NCBI GenBank assembly: GCA_021464415.1
Contig: CM038467.1
Location: forward strand, 49,643,309 to 49,707,308
Origin: Lonicera japonica
Taxonomy: Eukaryota > Streptophyta > Magnoliopsida > Dipsacales > Caprifoliaceae
Length of the DNA: 64,000 nt
Direction: 5' to 3'
Part shown: one piece after another, positions 12,977 through 24,045 of the stretch
Layout of the letters: every line of letters begins with the position of its first letter
Position numbering within the stretch: the first letter of the stretch is position 1
The notes under the pieces: generated by a model
What the model was told of the DNA's origin: nothing
Seen by the model: only the letters and a program-made list of their open reading frames with translations
Database searches by the model: none
Position numbers and translations under genes: made by a program

Positions 12977-14245
12977 CGAATTTTTTCAATAGTAAAAGCC
13001 ATGTATTTTATATTATTATTATTATTGGTTTGGATATGTTTTATAAGTTTGATTTTGCTATTTTAATGAGAATCTCTGTGGGCAATGGTTGCATTATATT
13101 ATAGAATTTAATATTGTGCATGAGTGTGTCTTTTATTCCATTTAATAGATGATTTGATGTGTAGAGTTTAACTTACACACATATGATCATATCATTAATT
13201 CTTGTATTATATAAATTTATTGGTTTACAATCTTAGATGGAATTTGACACTCATCGTTATAATTGTAACACAAGTTTTAGTAGTTTACCTTGACTAGGAG
13301 AAATTGTAAAGTTTCAATTCTTTGTGCTAGTACACTTTAAGTGTATTGAATATGACTAATTTGGGTTACTTATTTTTATTCTTATTATATAAAATAATTT
13401 AAAATCCCATGGTTATTATGATTGTTTATACTTTTAATCTTGAAATAATCAATATATATATAGCGTTTGTTGTTTTGACTGAAAGAATGAGATTCATTTA
13501 TGAATCGATAAACTTAGTGAATTGGATAATACCATTATATGTATTATGGATATTAATTATTGACAAAATTCATGTTCCGGTAAGGGATTAATAAGTTTAG
13601 AAATTTTGATCATGTCAAACCCTACATGTAGATTATAAAAATTCGATATGTTAAATAAGTCAAGTGATAGACTTAAGAAGCCATTTAAATATAATTGTCA
13701 GTAATTTAGTTTAAATGACGATTTTCTATAATATTAACCTGGGGAGGATAATACGCATTTAATAAAATGGAGTTCGAAATATAATATTAAGATAAGGAAG
13801 AGAATGCAATTATAATTCTTTAGTGGTACTAACTATAATTTATGAAAGGAATTAGTACATAATCGAATTAAGATTCTAACTTTCCATAGGAAGCCCAAAC
13901 CTTTATTTCTCCTTAGGGTTATTGTTGTAGCCATATATATACGCCAGCATTGCCTCTTCTCATGATAACAAAAATACACACAAATTAGGGTTTGTGCCAT
14001 GGAAAGAGGAGGGAGCAAATCTTGGTGACACCATAGCCCACACTTGGTCCAAGATTAGACGGTGAAAAGAATACGAAAAAAGATCGTAAGGTTTCATCGA
14101 GCCCGTGTTCTTGATTTGTTTACACCAACTCCTATTCATGCTGAAACGACATCAAATCGAAAAGATCTCAAAGGTAAAATCCGATTCCGCTTTTTGGGTT
14201 TTATAGAAAAAATTGTTCGGTCTATATGGAATTAGGTTTCCATCA
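12977..14245 (+). repeat. Ty1/copia 5' LTR
   Basis: This region aligns along its length with the copia 3' LTR at 25764-27189. Shared stretches include GGGCAATGGTTGCATTATAT (13080) and ATATATACGCC (13935). A primer-binding-site-like TGGTATCGGAATGG follows two bases after its end, which fixes it as a 5' LTR on the plus strand. The first bases are eroded, and the start is placed where the match to the other copy begins. It is clearly diverged from the 25.8-kb copy, so it may belong to a separate, older insertion of the same family. Confidence 0.7.
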
Positions 14246-14247
14246 AT

Positions 14248-14261
14248 TGGTATCGGAATGG
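14248..14261 (+). other. Copia primer-binding site (initiator tRNA-Met type)
   Basis: TGGTATCGGAATGG lies two bases after the LTR end. It resembles the TGGTATCAGAGC site that pairs with the 3' end of initiator tRNA-Met in most plant copia elements, with mutations. Confidence 0.6.
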
Positions 14262-15099
14262 TTGATTTTTATTTGATACGGCATACGGATTGAACTAACC
14301 GTGTTGTCCGGTAAAATCAATTCATGCATGTTGATGATGGGTAGAACGTAGAACTCACTAACTATTTTATGTGATTAGATCCCTTGATTTTTTATTCAAA
14401 AGTTGGAGTTGAGTATAGACCCCAAAAAGGAAGATAGGCTCAATCACTCAAAGGTTATTTAGTATCCGCATTTATGTTCTTTAGGAAATTTTAGTTATGT
14501 TCACTCATCCATCTAGTCATGCATTTGCTGTCACATGTTGTGCTTAAATATAATAAGGATTGAAATATAAAATTTCTCTTAATAATGAAAGTACGAAAAC
14601 TAAGCATGCACATGTAAGCCATTAAGACGAATGCGTCATCCTTAGCACACTTGCTAGAAAGGAAATCTCAACTAACATCAAAGAACCATTGCAAACTTTT
14701 TCTTTATTCCTTTAAAAAAATCAAAAAAATTAGCTCATTTTTTAGTAAAATGCAGTAAACGAAGTGCATGGAATGATAAGGCAACTAGTTCCCACCCACT
14801 CAACTTAAATCATGCATTGTCCTTAATGTAATAAGATAAAATAAAAAGAGAGGAATGGATAACACATAGATATGATAAAACTCAATGGTGAAGATAAACA
14901 TGCACATTTGTTAGAAAAGAACAAAGAAAAGTAAAATATATAATTCAATTGAAAAATACAAATTTATCATGTAGAAGGTCAACAAATATAATAATCACAA
15001 CAAAAACATGCTCATTAAACCAACCACTTACCTCAGTTTCAACAGCCTATGTCAGGCTATAGATCAGAGGAGAGAGGATGAATTATCATAAAAAGCTTG
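14262..15099. other. Copia leader remnant and unassigned AT-rich DNA
   Basis: The first part continues the 5' leader of the copia element. No gag or integrase sequence follows. The rest is AT-rich without open frames. Confidence 0.4.
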
Positions 15100-16200
15100 A
15101 ATAATAGAATCGATCACGAAGCCATAGGGCATGTGAGGTACCTTTAAAAATGACCAGTAAATAGATCTTGACTCAAGGATACTAGGATCAAATAGGAAAA
15201 TCATCCCCAACTTCGTGTTATCTAAGGCTTTCTCTTTATTGCTCTAAAGTTTTGCCAATAAAAAGCTATGAACATTTATTTGCCTGTTCCTCTTTCATTC
15301 TCAACACTTTTCTCGCATCTTCTAAAAAATTATAATAATTCATTTCTTCTCCCATCAAAACTATAAAATCTTCTTTAAGCTCGTCACCACCTCCATCAAA
15401 CATCCAATTCTCAATCATGTTCACACTTCCCACTTCCTTGAATACGTCTAACAAATGTCCATCTTTGTCTACCTTCTATGTATTCTCTAACATATGTGGG
15501 AATGTTACTTTAGGTGTGAAGCTTCTTGGATAAGGCTCACAATCAACATGATGGGCATCATTAGGCTCACTTTTAATTTCAAGGCTCGTAAAACTGTCGA
15601 TGAGTATTTCCATTTATTGAACTTCTTTCACAGCATCAGATAGTTGAATTTGTTTATGCTATTGACTTACTGATTGAAAAGTTATAAAGGCATGAATTTG
15701 TTCATAAAACAAACTAGGCTCACTAACGACAATATCTTGCTCTTTTAGATTACGTTCAAGCTGACTTGGAAGTTCGTCTTCTTCATCACTCTCTACCATT
15801 TGACTCGCCACTTGGCTGAATTGACTCTCTGACCTGATGATGGCTTGAGTATTTATGAGTCCATTATTCTTAACTTCTTATAGAACTTTATTTCATTATT
15901 AAGTAATTTGCATAGTCACTTGAATGAATTGCTTGAGAATGTCCACCAGAGATAAGAACGGTTGTTGTTCAACAACTGGTAGTGTAAATGGTTGCTTAGG
16001 AAGGAATACTTGCATAGGGGTTTGATAGATAGGTACATATTGACATGACATGCTCAGTGGTTGACCTCCTAAATAATCCATAGGTTGGTGCTATTGCCCA
16101 TCAAAATCCGAGTGATTATCCCAACCTTGAGTGTATGTCTCTTTGAATAGGTTATTCAAGGGTTGTCTAAAGGCATTAATTACACATGCTTACTCATATG

Positions 16201-16893
16201 TAGGCGTAGTAAAAAAAACCAACCGAACTGATTCAATCCATATGGAGCAGTTTTGGGGTGATTTTTTAAAGCCGGTTCGGTTTCAAGTTTTTAAAAAAAA
16301 GTCGCGGGTTTGGTTTTTCTTTTTTAAAAACAGGTCCATATATATATATAATATAAAAATATTTGTTTTATATAAAAGATTGTGGTTTATTGTTGTTTGA
16401 AGTTATTTGTGTTTTTAGTTTAATTGTGTGTCAAGAATTAAAGTTATTTGTGTTTTTAGTTTAATTGTGTGTCAAGAATTGAAGTTATTTGTGGTTCTAG
16501 TTTTATTGTGTGTCCATAATTGAAGTTATTTATGGTTTTTAAAGAATGGATACTTAATTTATTTGAAGTTTAATTGCATGTCCAGATTTAATGTGTTTGT
16601 TGGCTAATGTTTGTTTAATTGGCTACTGCCCAATTTTTTAAGAATGGCTACTTTTGTTTGAAATTGCTGGTGTCCAGTTTTTTTAAATAATGGTTATTCG
16701 GGGCAGGGTGGGGCGACCTGACCCATAATTCGTATATTCGGGGCAAGGCGGTTCGGATTCGGTTAATCGTAAATTAACCTGGGGTGGTTTCGGTTTAAAA
16801 AAAAACGTGGCATTTTTGGTTCATGACACAAAAATGTGGTTTGGTTTCAGATTTAAGCGAAACTAACCCACAACTGCCTTGTTGTCATTCCTA
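16201..16893. mobile_element. hAT-type MITE inserted in gag
   Basis: Termini TAGGCGTAGT (left) and, as reverse complement, TAGGAATGAC (right) flank a 693-base non-coding segment rich in CGGTTCGG/AACCGAA-type blocks, common in plant non-autonomous hAT elements. Flanking 8-mers CTCATATG (16193-16200) and CTCATGTA (16894-16901) match at 6 of 8 positions and are probably the decayed target-site duplication. Removing the element brings the two halves of the gag relic together. It contains a 41-bp tandem repeat at 16399-16530. Confidence 0.6.
16399..16530. repeat. 41-bp tandem repeat, about three copies
   Basis: Units beginning GAAGTTATTTGTG at 16399, 16440 and 16481 are nearly identical in the first two copies and diverged in the third. 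A partial fourth copy starts near 16523. The repeat lies inside the hAT-type MITE. Confidence 0.75.
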
Positions 16894-17187
16894 CTCATGT
16901 ATGCCACTTGAATACCTAAGAAAAGAGTGGCACATTTGTGCCGAATGCATCGGGCTACCGTACAAGGAACGTAAGTCCATTAGCATTGGGCTTGAAGTGT
17001 TACATGATAATAGAGAACATAAAGTATCAACTATCTTTGTAAGTTTATCAAAATCTCTTTTAGTCTTGGCCATGCCTACAGACACTCTCCTTCCCTCCCA
17101 CTCTCCCCCCCCCCTTTTTTTTTTGAAAAAGAGCTGGTAGAAAGAACTAATCTAAACTACTGAGTTGGTGGAAAAATTAATTTCAAG

Positions 17188-17205
17188 TCCCCAACAACAG
17201 AGCCA
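17188..17205 (-). other. Gypsy primer-binding site (tRNA-Asp-like)
   Basis: The minus strand reads TGGCTCTGTTGTTGGGGA. This matches 14 of 18 positions of the TGGCGCCGTTGCCGGGGA site that pairs with tRNA-Asp in Athila-type elements; three of the four differences are C-to-T. It sits between the LTR and the gag relic. Confidence 0.6.
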
Positions 17206-17207
17206 AA

Positions 17208-17970
17208 AATTTGCTGTGTCTTTTTAATTACTCGCAAGTACATGAAACAATGTTTTTGATTGACGAAATAGTGAGAGGTCAAATCCAAGGGACTTGAACG
17301 GATGGAACATATGTTTTTCAATCAACTAATTTTAGTTAATTCCTAATCTAGTTTGGAAGTTTTTGATTGGCAGTGAATTAAAATAAAAGAGCATGAAAAA
17401 ATATCAAATAACAAATTACTAGGACATTGGAGTCATATCTTTAATATCATCTCCCTATGTAGGCATGCATATAAACTCTACTCTTATTTCACACTAATTT
17501 GGTCTCTCGACTCTATTAGTGTTGAAAATAAAACCAATTAAGTTCAATTAATTTATAAAATTCAATTGTAATTCTTTCACATAGAAACTTATGTATAATG
17601 TTAAAACACTCACTATACCTGTAAAAAACACACCATATATCCACTATCAACAAATCATAAAACGAATCCAACAAATCATAATAGGAATCCAACTTTATTT
17701 TTATCAATTAAAATAGGCATCCAATGTATAGAATTATCTTAACGTAAAAGCATTAAATTTGTAGAGTCAATTGCCTAAACATGTGTAATGGAATTAATTA
17801 AATATATTCATCATTACTCTAGCACAAATTAACGCTAAAATGCAAGAAATTAAATAACATTTAAAATAAAAAAAATATATATATACTTGACATTAAATAT
17901 AAAAAAAATTCAAATCTCCAATCTTCGAGTCTACAAAGGGAAAAAAAATTAGAAGAAGAAAGGAACGAAT
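17208..17970 (-). repeat. Athila/Ogre-like gypsy LTR, minus strand
   Basis: This is the reverse-complement counterpart of 10510-11330. The PBS and gag relic lie on its downstream side. The outer boundary near 17970 is set by loss of similarity to the other copy. Confidence 0.6.
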
Positions 17971-18000
17971 TCAGCAAAAGCATTGCCGAGCTTGCCTTTA

Positions 18001-18618
18001 GGGCTCATTTGGTTCGAATTTTGGGAATAGAATGTGCATACTTGATTCCTGGAATGTTTTTTTCCTAGCATTTAGGATGCCATGCCGATGTTTGGTTCAA
18101 TGGGGAATGGGGATGGAATAAAGTATTAATTACAAAAATACCCTTTTTTATAAGATGAGAAGATATTTAAAAATGGACAATTACCATAATAAATTACAAA
18201 AATTACACATGCCTAGCTAATAACTATCCTACAAAAATTACAATTTTTGTAATTAAAAAAAAATTACAACAGGAAAAAAAGAAAAGAAAAAAGTTCCAAA
18301 CAAGTTTAATTTTTTTTTGGCGCAACAGCATAACTAGAGAAAAAAAAGTTTCAAACAATATTTTCATATACAGATGGAAAAAGAATTATTTATTCATAAG
18401 GAAGAGAGTTATTTTAGTCCTAACAAGAAAAAAATAAAAAAAGATACCCATTGGTAATGACTTATTCCTTATGATTTAAATGTGAGAACTTGGGGGAAAA
18501 GTTTGGTTCTTGGAATCATTTATTCCGGACCTAAAACTTGAACCAAATGCGAGAATCATTTCGGAATGGGATTTAGCATTCCTGGAATGGTTTAAATCTT
18601 GAACCAAACAAGCCATTA
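18001..18618. mobile_element. MITE with GGGCTCATTTGGTTC termini
   Basis: The left end GGGCTCATTTGGTTCGAA and the right end TTGAACCAAACAAGCC form an inverted pair. Internal segments repeat the pattern (ATTCCTGGAATG at both sides). TTA/TAA-like bases flank both ends. The interior is AT-rich and non-coding. This fits a Tourist/PIF-Harbinger or hAT MITE. Confidence 0.6.
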
Positions 18619-19642
18619 ATGTGCACAGCTCCCTTTATATATATATGGCACAAAAATAAATGGAGCGAGGCTATAACTCTAAAAATAAATGGCACTAAAC
18701 CATGGGCTTGGTTAGCTTGAATGAATTGGCTCGTTTGTGGTTTCTATCGAGTGGGCTGCGTCCACTTGTGGATCCAATGTTTGGATACTTTCTGCACTAG
18801 CCAACTTGGATGGAAATCAGCATGTTAAATATTTAACTCTTGCTGATATGTTTTTCCGAATTTCTCCGATATTCTTTTCGCCACAGCTTCTTCATTTTAA
18901 CTTTGAATTAATTCATTCATTCGCCACTTGAGAAGCACTAAAAGTACAAAAATAATAATAATATGGGCTCTCCAAAATATAAATTAGTGGGTTATAATAT
19001 ACAAATTTCTTGGTACATCACTAAATTTCGAAGGAATCTTAAATTTACTCTCGGCATTTGGAGTTCTATATTCTAGAATCGAACCGCTAAAAATATCTAA
19101 AGAGGAAAAGCAAGTTTCTGCCGGAGATTTCTCTGCCGCACTTTATTTTATCTCTTATTATTATTATATCGTCGAGAAGGTAATCAATTAAACCTCTCTT
19201 TAAATCTACGTGTTTAAATACTCACAATGTAGATTTATCATATTTGTTGTTCTTCCACTTTTTAGTTGGATAAATTTATTGTCAAAATACCAATATTTTG
19301 TTGTTTTCGATTTCATCTTTTCAAAACACAGATAAAACTTTTTTAAAGCCACAAAAAGTAAAACAAACATCATTTGAATAAAATTAAACTTTCAGAAACC
19401 TAGACCGATCAGTTTTATGTAAGAATACTATTTAGCTATATCATGTCTTCCACATAGACTGTGATATACCTAAAACACTTTACTCAAGAGTACAATTACA
19501 TATTAAATGAATTCCGATAAAACCTAATATTTTCTAAAGATTCAAAACAAATAAACAAGATATTTTAGAATAGTTATATGAGGAAACTTTACCAAATCAA
19601 TCTATCATTTTAAAATAGATAAGATAATTTGTCACTAATAAT
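18619..19642. other. Intergenic stretch, nothing identified
   Basis: AT-rich sequence with only a 64-codon frame at 18737-18931, which shows no family resemblance. The last bases (TAGAC, 19643-19647) are the target-site copy for the solo LTR that follows. Confidence 0.5.
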
Positions 19643-19647
19643 TAGAC

Positions 19648-21925
19648 TGTAACAACTCGCCTGATTAAGCCGGTGTTAACGGATACTGTATAAAATTAAC
19701 AACAGACTTACAAGAATAAAACTCATATGAAAAGAAATTTCTAGCGAAAATTCAGCATGAAGTATTCGTAACTACAACAAAATCCAACATGTTTAACAAC
19801 AAATTTAACATTACCAAAGATAACTGGAATTCAAAATATAATCCAAGTACAATACCAATACAATCCAAATTCCAAATGATACCAGAGTTCTCATAAATTG
19901 TCTCAAAATCACCATGTTCAACAAGATACACAACTTTCATACATGAAAATACAATGACTAAGCCCATAAGGGCATCAGAGGAGACTCTAAGATGTACTCG
20001 GACCTGTCCCACGGCCTCTACCCGTATCACGAGGTGTACCTGAAACATACATGAGGGAATGAGCCAAAACTGGCCCAGTGGGAACTATAGGGAAAAGGGA
20101 AATATGCAATGCATGGGTGTGTAACATTATGAAGATTTATAATAAAAATCCATTTATTATATTACCAAGTGCATCAATTGTTATCCACGTGAGACTCTCA
20201 TGATGACTGCACACACGTCCATCCTCATCCTCCTCCTCCTCCTCGACCTAATACCGGTACTAGACGGATTATGACGCTCACATATGCACCCCACCTTCAC
20301 TGTGGGTCTGTGGACTGGTAACCAGGTTTCTAGCACCCCATCTTACCATGAGTCTGTGCAATAATATCAACTTAAGCATTTCTATACTGGTGCTTATCCG
20401 ATTCCAACAACCTCGTCATCTCACCGCGATTTGTTTAATTTGCCAAAAATATTTTCAAGAGGTCGTTTTGTGCATTAACAATGTTAATCAATTGATATAA
20501 CTCAATTCTATATCCAAATAACCCAATGATAAATCATTACATCAGTTTAAAAGGGATATCTCATAAATTATGCATCACATGATGATAATATCATGATTTT
20601 CCAAGGATTCGTAAACCAGTAAATGAGTAGAAATCACTAGACGATTTAGAATCATTATTAAGCCATGAGTACATGTCTAAAAGCAAGTTAAAAGTAAATT
20701 AAAAAGGGTTTATTTTTCTGGAAATTCATTAATTTAAGTGGAAATATCAAGTACAAGACATGTTTTTAATGATTCTAACTATTTCGGTACCAAATTCTCA
20801 ATAAGCATAAAATTACCGACATGCAGGGAGATCAACCTCTAATTCCATCACATCAAGTTCATAATCTATCACTAACAAGGTTCAGAAGATACAATATATC
20901 ATTAAATGATCTGCATGCAAGAGAAATCATCAATTTGGTACCGAAATCTAGTGTTTTCAACTCAATCAATTCAAAACTTACGAAAATGAAAGGAAAGAGG
21001 GGAGTTCCCACCTGAATAGTTAGAAGAATAGAGGGTTATAGCCTGGGTTGAGCTCCAGAAATCTCCCAAATCACACATGCAATCTGAAATCAAGACTAGA
21101 ATGCGAAGAGGAAGAAAAATTGCAATATCGGTAAGAAATCCATGATTTGGAGCTATGAAACATTCAGAATCCACCAAGAACCACCCTCTCTCTCTCTCTC
21201 TCTAGAAATGTTCTAAATTTACTCTCCCATGAAAATGGCTGAAAATGGTGGAGAAATAACTTAAAACCGGGTCAAAATGCAGTCAACTCTTTGAAAACGA
21301 GGTTATGGGGTTATCCGCTGTAATTTGGCCGTAACTTTTTGCTCAGAACTCCGATCGGGATGATCTTTATATCAACAGAAAGGTAATGATAAGATCTATA
21401 ACTTTGTAGAAGGATGTTTCACGTAATTCTAGATAGATTAATACCAGAATTGCGTCGAAGTTAGCGCTGCACCAAAATGCTGCAGAATTTTGACACAAGC
21501 AGATTTTTGTCAATCGACTGACTTCGAGCTCAGTTTTGACCAACGAGAAGCGAGAATTAGGTTTCGGTCAAAACACAAAAGTTTTAGGGAGAATATGATG
21601 AAACTACAGGAGTTTACGGAGTAGGATTTAGATAAAAATTGAAGAAGTTATGAGTGACTAAAGTTGACTGAAAATCAACCGAAAATCAAAAATTTTGGGT
21701 TCGAAAAAAAATGCCACTTTAATACTCGTTCCAATTCCGATAGTGATGAAACTTTCTAGAAAATTCCTAAATATATAATAGGACACTATAGAAGCGACGA
21801 GGTAAATTTTTGGATCTCAAAAAAAAATATTTAAGAAACTGTTCGAGCTTAAAATAATAAGGATTTGTGTGTTTAACTAAAAAAAATGAATTAAATCAAA
21901 TGTAATTAAAACATGGGATGTTACA
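19648..21925 (-). mobile_element. Solo Ty3/gypsy LTR (2.28 kb)
   Basis: The element runs from TGTAAC (19648) to GTTACA (21925) and is flanked on both sides by the same five bases, TAGAC (19643-19647 and 21926-21930). A perfect target-site duplication around a single LTR marks a solo LTR produced by LTR-LTR recombination. Orientation is minus, because the paralogous LTR at 28677-30651 has a PBS and gag on its lower side. The segment at 20030-20110, read on the minus strand, contains the 'TTCCCACTGGGCC...GGCTCA...TTTCAGGT' feature of Del/Tekay LTRs. A 64-codon frame at 20821-21015 is repeated almost unchanged in the other LTR copy and is not a gene. Confidence 0.8.
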
Positions 21926-21930
21926 TAGAC

Positions 21931-24045
21931 TTTGACAGAACTTAAAACATCGAGTCCAAGAATATAAAATTTTCATCCATTCCCCCGACTTCTCAAATTA
22001 GATTGTCAATAAGACATTTCCAAAAAGCAATAAAAAATCAATAAAGGCATACAAGTTTTCCAGCACAAAATAAATATATAAAACCACTAGAGACCGAAAG
22101 GTCATAGTGGGTAATTAACACCTTCTCAATTGGTAATATAGTTCCTGAACCCTATGGATATCTAATTTCATAGACAGATGTGTAAGGAAAATGCTTATTT
22201 GTAACATTTCGCTTTACACAACTCTTTTGTTCATTTTCTCATAAAACGTACTAGCGACTTTGAATGAATCTTCTCTAATCTAGAATATAATAGAGGAACA
22301 CACGATATAAATTATCACCATATAGAAGCAAGTGAACCATATGAAGATTCTTCGGCGTTTTAAGCCACAATTAAAGGTTGGGATCGGGGGCTGGTGTGAA
22401 CACCCCAATCCACTACTCTCGTGTGAACACTGGTTTTTTATAAAATATGCATTTCACATTAGGTCTTGAGTCATCATGCATATAGAAGACTGTTAGGAAA
22501 GACTCTAACTTTTACTCCATCGGGAGTCTGATACGACCAATGCTGTCGCTTCGCTTATGAGGACGAGGATTGACCGATTTTTTAGGTGTTTCAGGGCATT
22601 TCTGAAGTGCCAGCCGCAGCCCCCCAACCACACGTCTACCTGCTAGCCGTACGGCTTGGGCCCAACCGCAGGTCCTAGCCATAGCCCCCAGCGGCACGTC
22701 CCAACCACAGGTACCAACCGTATGTACCGACCGTAGGTCCCAGCCACACCCCCTGAGGCTACCCCATGCGGTTGGCCTCTTTTGAAGCATTTTTGTTGAA
22801 AATTTCTCTATAAATAAGATCCTTAGGGTCTCATTTGGGATCATCAACACTCAATAGAGTTTTTAGAAAGGAGAAACTCTGTCAAGATTATTAGAGAGAA
22901 AGTTGTAGAGAGAAGTAGAGAGAGAAACTTGTAGAGAGAGAAAGTTGTAGAGGGAGAATTAGAGAGAGAGAGAAATTTTTAGAGAGAGAAAGTTCTAGAG
23001 AGAAAAGAGCAAGAAAATTTTCCTTGTTCTTCTTCAAGCGCGTCAGGTACATCTTTCTACAATTCTCTTAAATTTCAATATTACATTTAAATACGAGTTG
23101 TTATGCAGAAAATTAGATAACTTGCAAAGAAGTTCAATGTTTTCAAAAGCAGTATTTTCTAAGTTTTATAAGAAAATTAAAAACCTGTTTTGACACATTT
23201 TCAAAACAAAATACAAAAACAGTTTCTAAACAAACGGAACTACGAGACTCTGATTTCATTCTACAAATGAATACATAGGTGCTCTCAAAGCTCGAGTCTG
23301 ATTTCAAAATACTGTGTTTAGAACTGAATTTATCAGGAAAGGACTGTTCTGAAAATAATTCAAATTACTTGTAAGATATCTAAAATAAGAATTGAATACA
23401 TGATCCATTAAGAGACCGAAAGGGTGAATTGGGTGCCTAACACCTTCCCAATTCGTAACGTAGTTCCCGAACCCTAGCAAAACAAGTTATCAAAATAAAT
23501 CTCTGGTTTTAAATGTACGAAAAGTTGTTCATTTTTGAATTGTCCTTCGTACGATCTTTTGTTTGTTTTCTTGTAAAACAAACTGGCGACTCTATAAAAT
23601 ACGTTTTCCTTCAAAACAAAAAAAACAAAGAAACTGAGAAGGACGGGTCGGAGATCCGGTTTCCCACAGTTGCATTTGCGAATTCTCAGGCTAACACTTT
23701 CCTAATTCGTAACATAGTTTCGAAACCCTAGAAAAGTCTTTTTAACTACGATTTCAATGTGTAAAAGAAAGTATGTTCATAGGCTATCTCTTACACGTTC
23801 TTTGGTTTATTTCTCATAACAAACTTGCGACTTTAAAACCCTTTTTTCAAGAAAACACTTTCACAACTAATTCTTTTTAAGTGGTAAAACCCTAGATTCT
23901 CACACAACATCACTTGAAATAGTTCCATAGTGTCCAATTATTAGATTGAATAGTGAAATAGTGGCCCTAGTTAACGAGGTAGATTCGTTGTCCTTGAAAT
24001 GATTGAATATCATAGTAATGTAAGTTGACTTTGAGTGAAATTCCA
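21931..24045. repeat. Duplicated flank, copy 1
   Basis: This 2.1-kb block is nearly identical to 30657-32753. It has no gene. It contains Tat-like LTR material (22395-23904) and three R-U5-like modules, each reading roughly 'AGACCGAAAGG...AACACCTTC...AATT.GTAA...GTTCC.GAACCCTA...AACT.GCGACT'. A purine-rich AGAGAGAAAGTTGTAG tract lies at 22865-23010. Similarity to copy 2 stops at GTGAAATTCC (24045), where copia pol sequence begins abruptly. Confidence 0.75.
22395..23904 (+). repeat. Tat-like gypsy LTR inside duplicated block, copy 1
   Basis: It starts TGTGAACACCCCAATCC, comparable to TGTAGACACCCCGATCC of the intact Tat LTR, and ends GATTCTCACA, comparable to GGATTCTCACA. Its length of 1.51 kb is close to that of the intact LTR (1.57 kb). 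A plus-strand TATA box (CTATAAATAAG, about 22808) precedes a purine-rich leader. No PBS or clear target duplication is visible, so it is probably an old solo LTR. Confidence 0.55.

Larger units (their letters stand above)
15100..17170 (-). pseudogene. Athila/Ogre-like gag relic
   Basis: This is the nucleocapsid-side part of a gypsy gag read on the minus strand. A segment near 16890-17085 has the spacing of a degraded zinc knuckle (YGSPMHSAQMC). The segment at 16086-16125 reads GWDNHSDFDGQ, and 15790-15855 reads NTQAIIRSESQFSQVASQM. The latter two resemble the conserved C-terminal gag motif 'NTQA...E.Q.GQLA' of Athila/Ogre-type elements. An EEDELPSQLE patch follows it. The reading is broken by stops and by a MITE inserted at 16201-16893. 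It lies directly downstream of a PBS and LTR on the same strand (17188-17970), as expected for a retrotransposon. No protease or RT is left. Confidence 0.65.

Noticed and set aside
15266..15454. 62-codon minus-strand frame as an independent gene
   Set aside because: Lies in line with the decayed Athila-like gag region on the same strand; best regarded as part of that relic.
20821..21015. 64-codon frame repeated almost unchanged at 29552-29746
   Set aside because: Both lie inside paralogous gypsy LTRs; conservation follows from the duplication.
21183..21204. CT dinucleotide run
   Set aside because: Simple microsatellite inside an LTR, shorter in the paralogous copy; no functional evidence.
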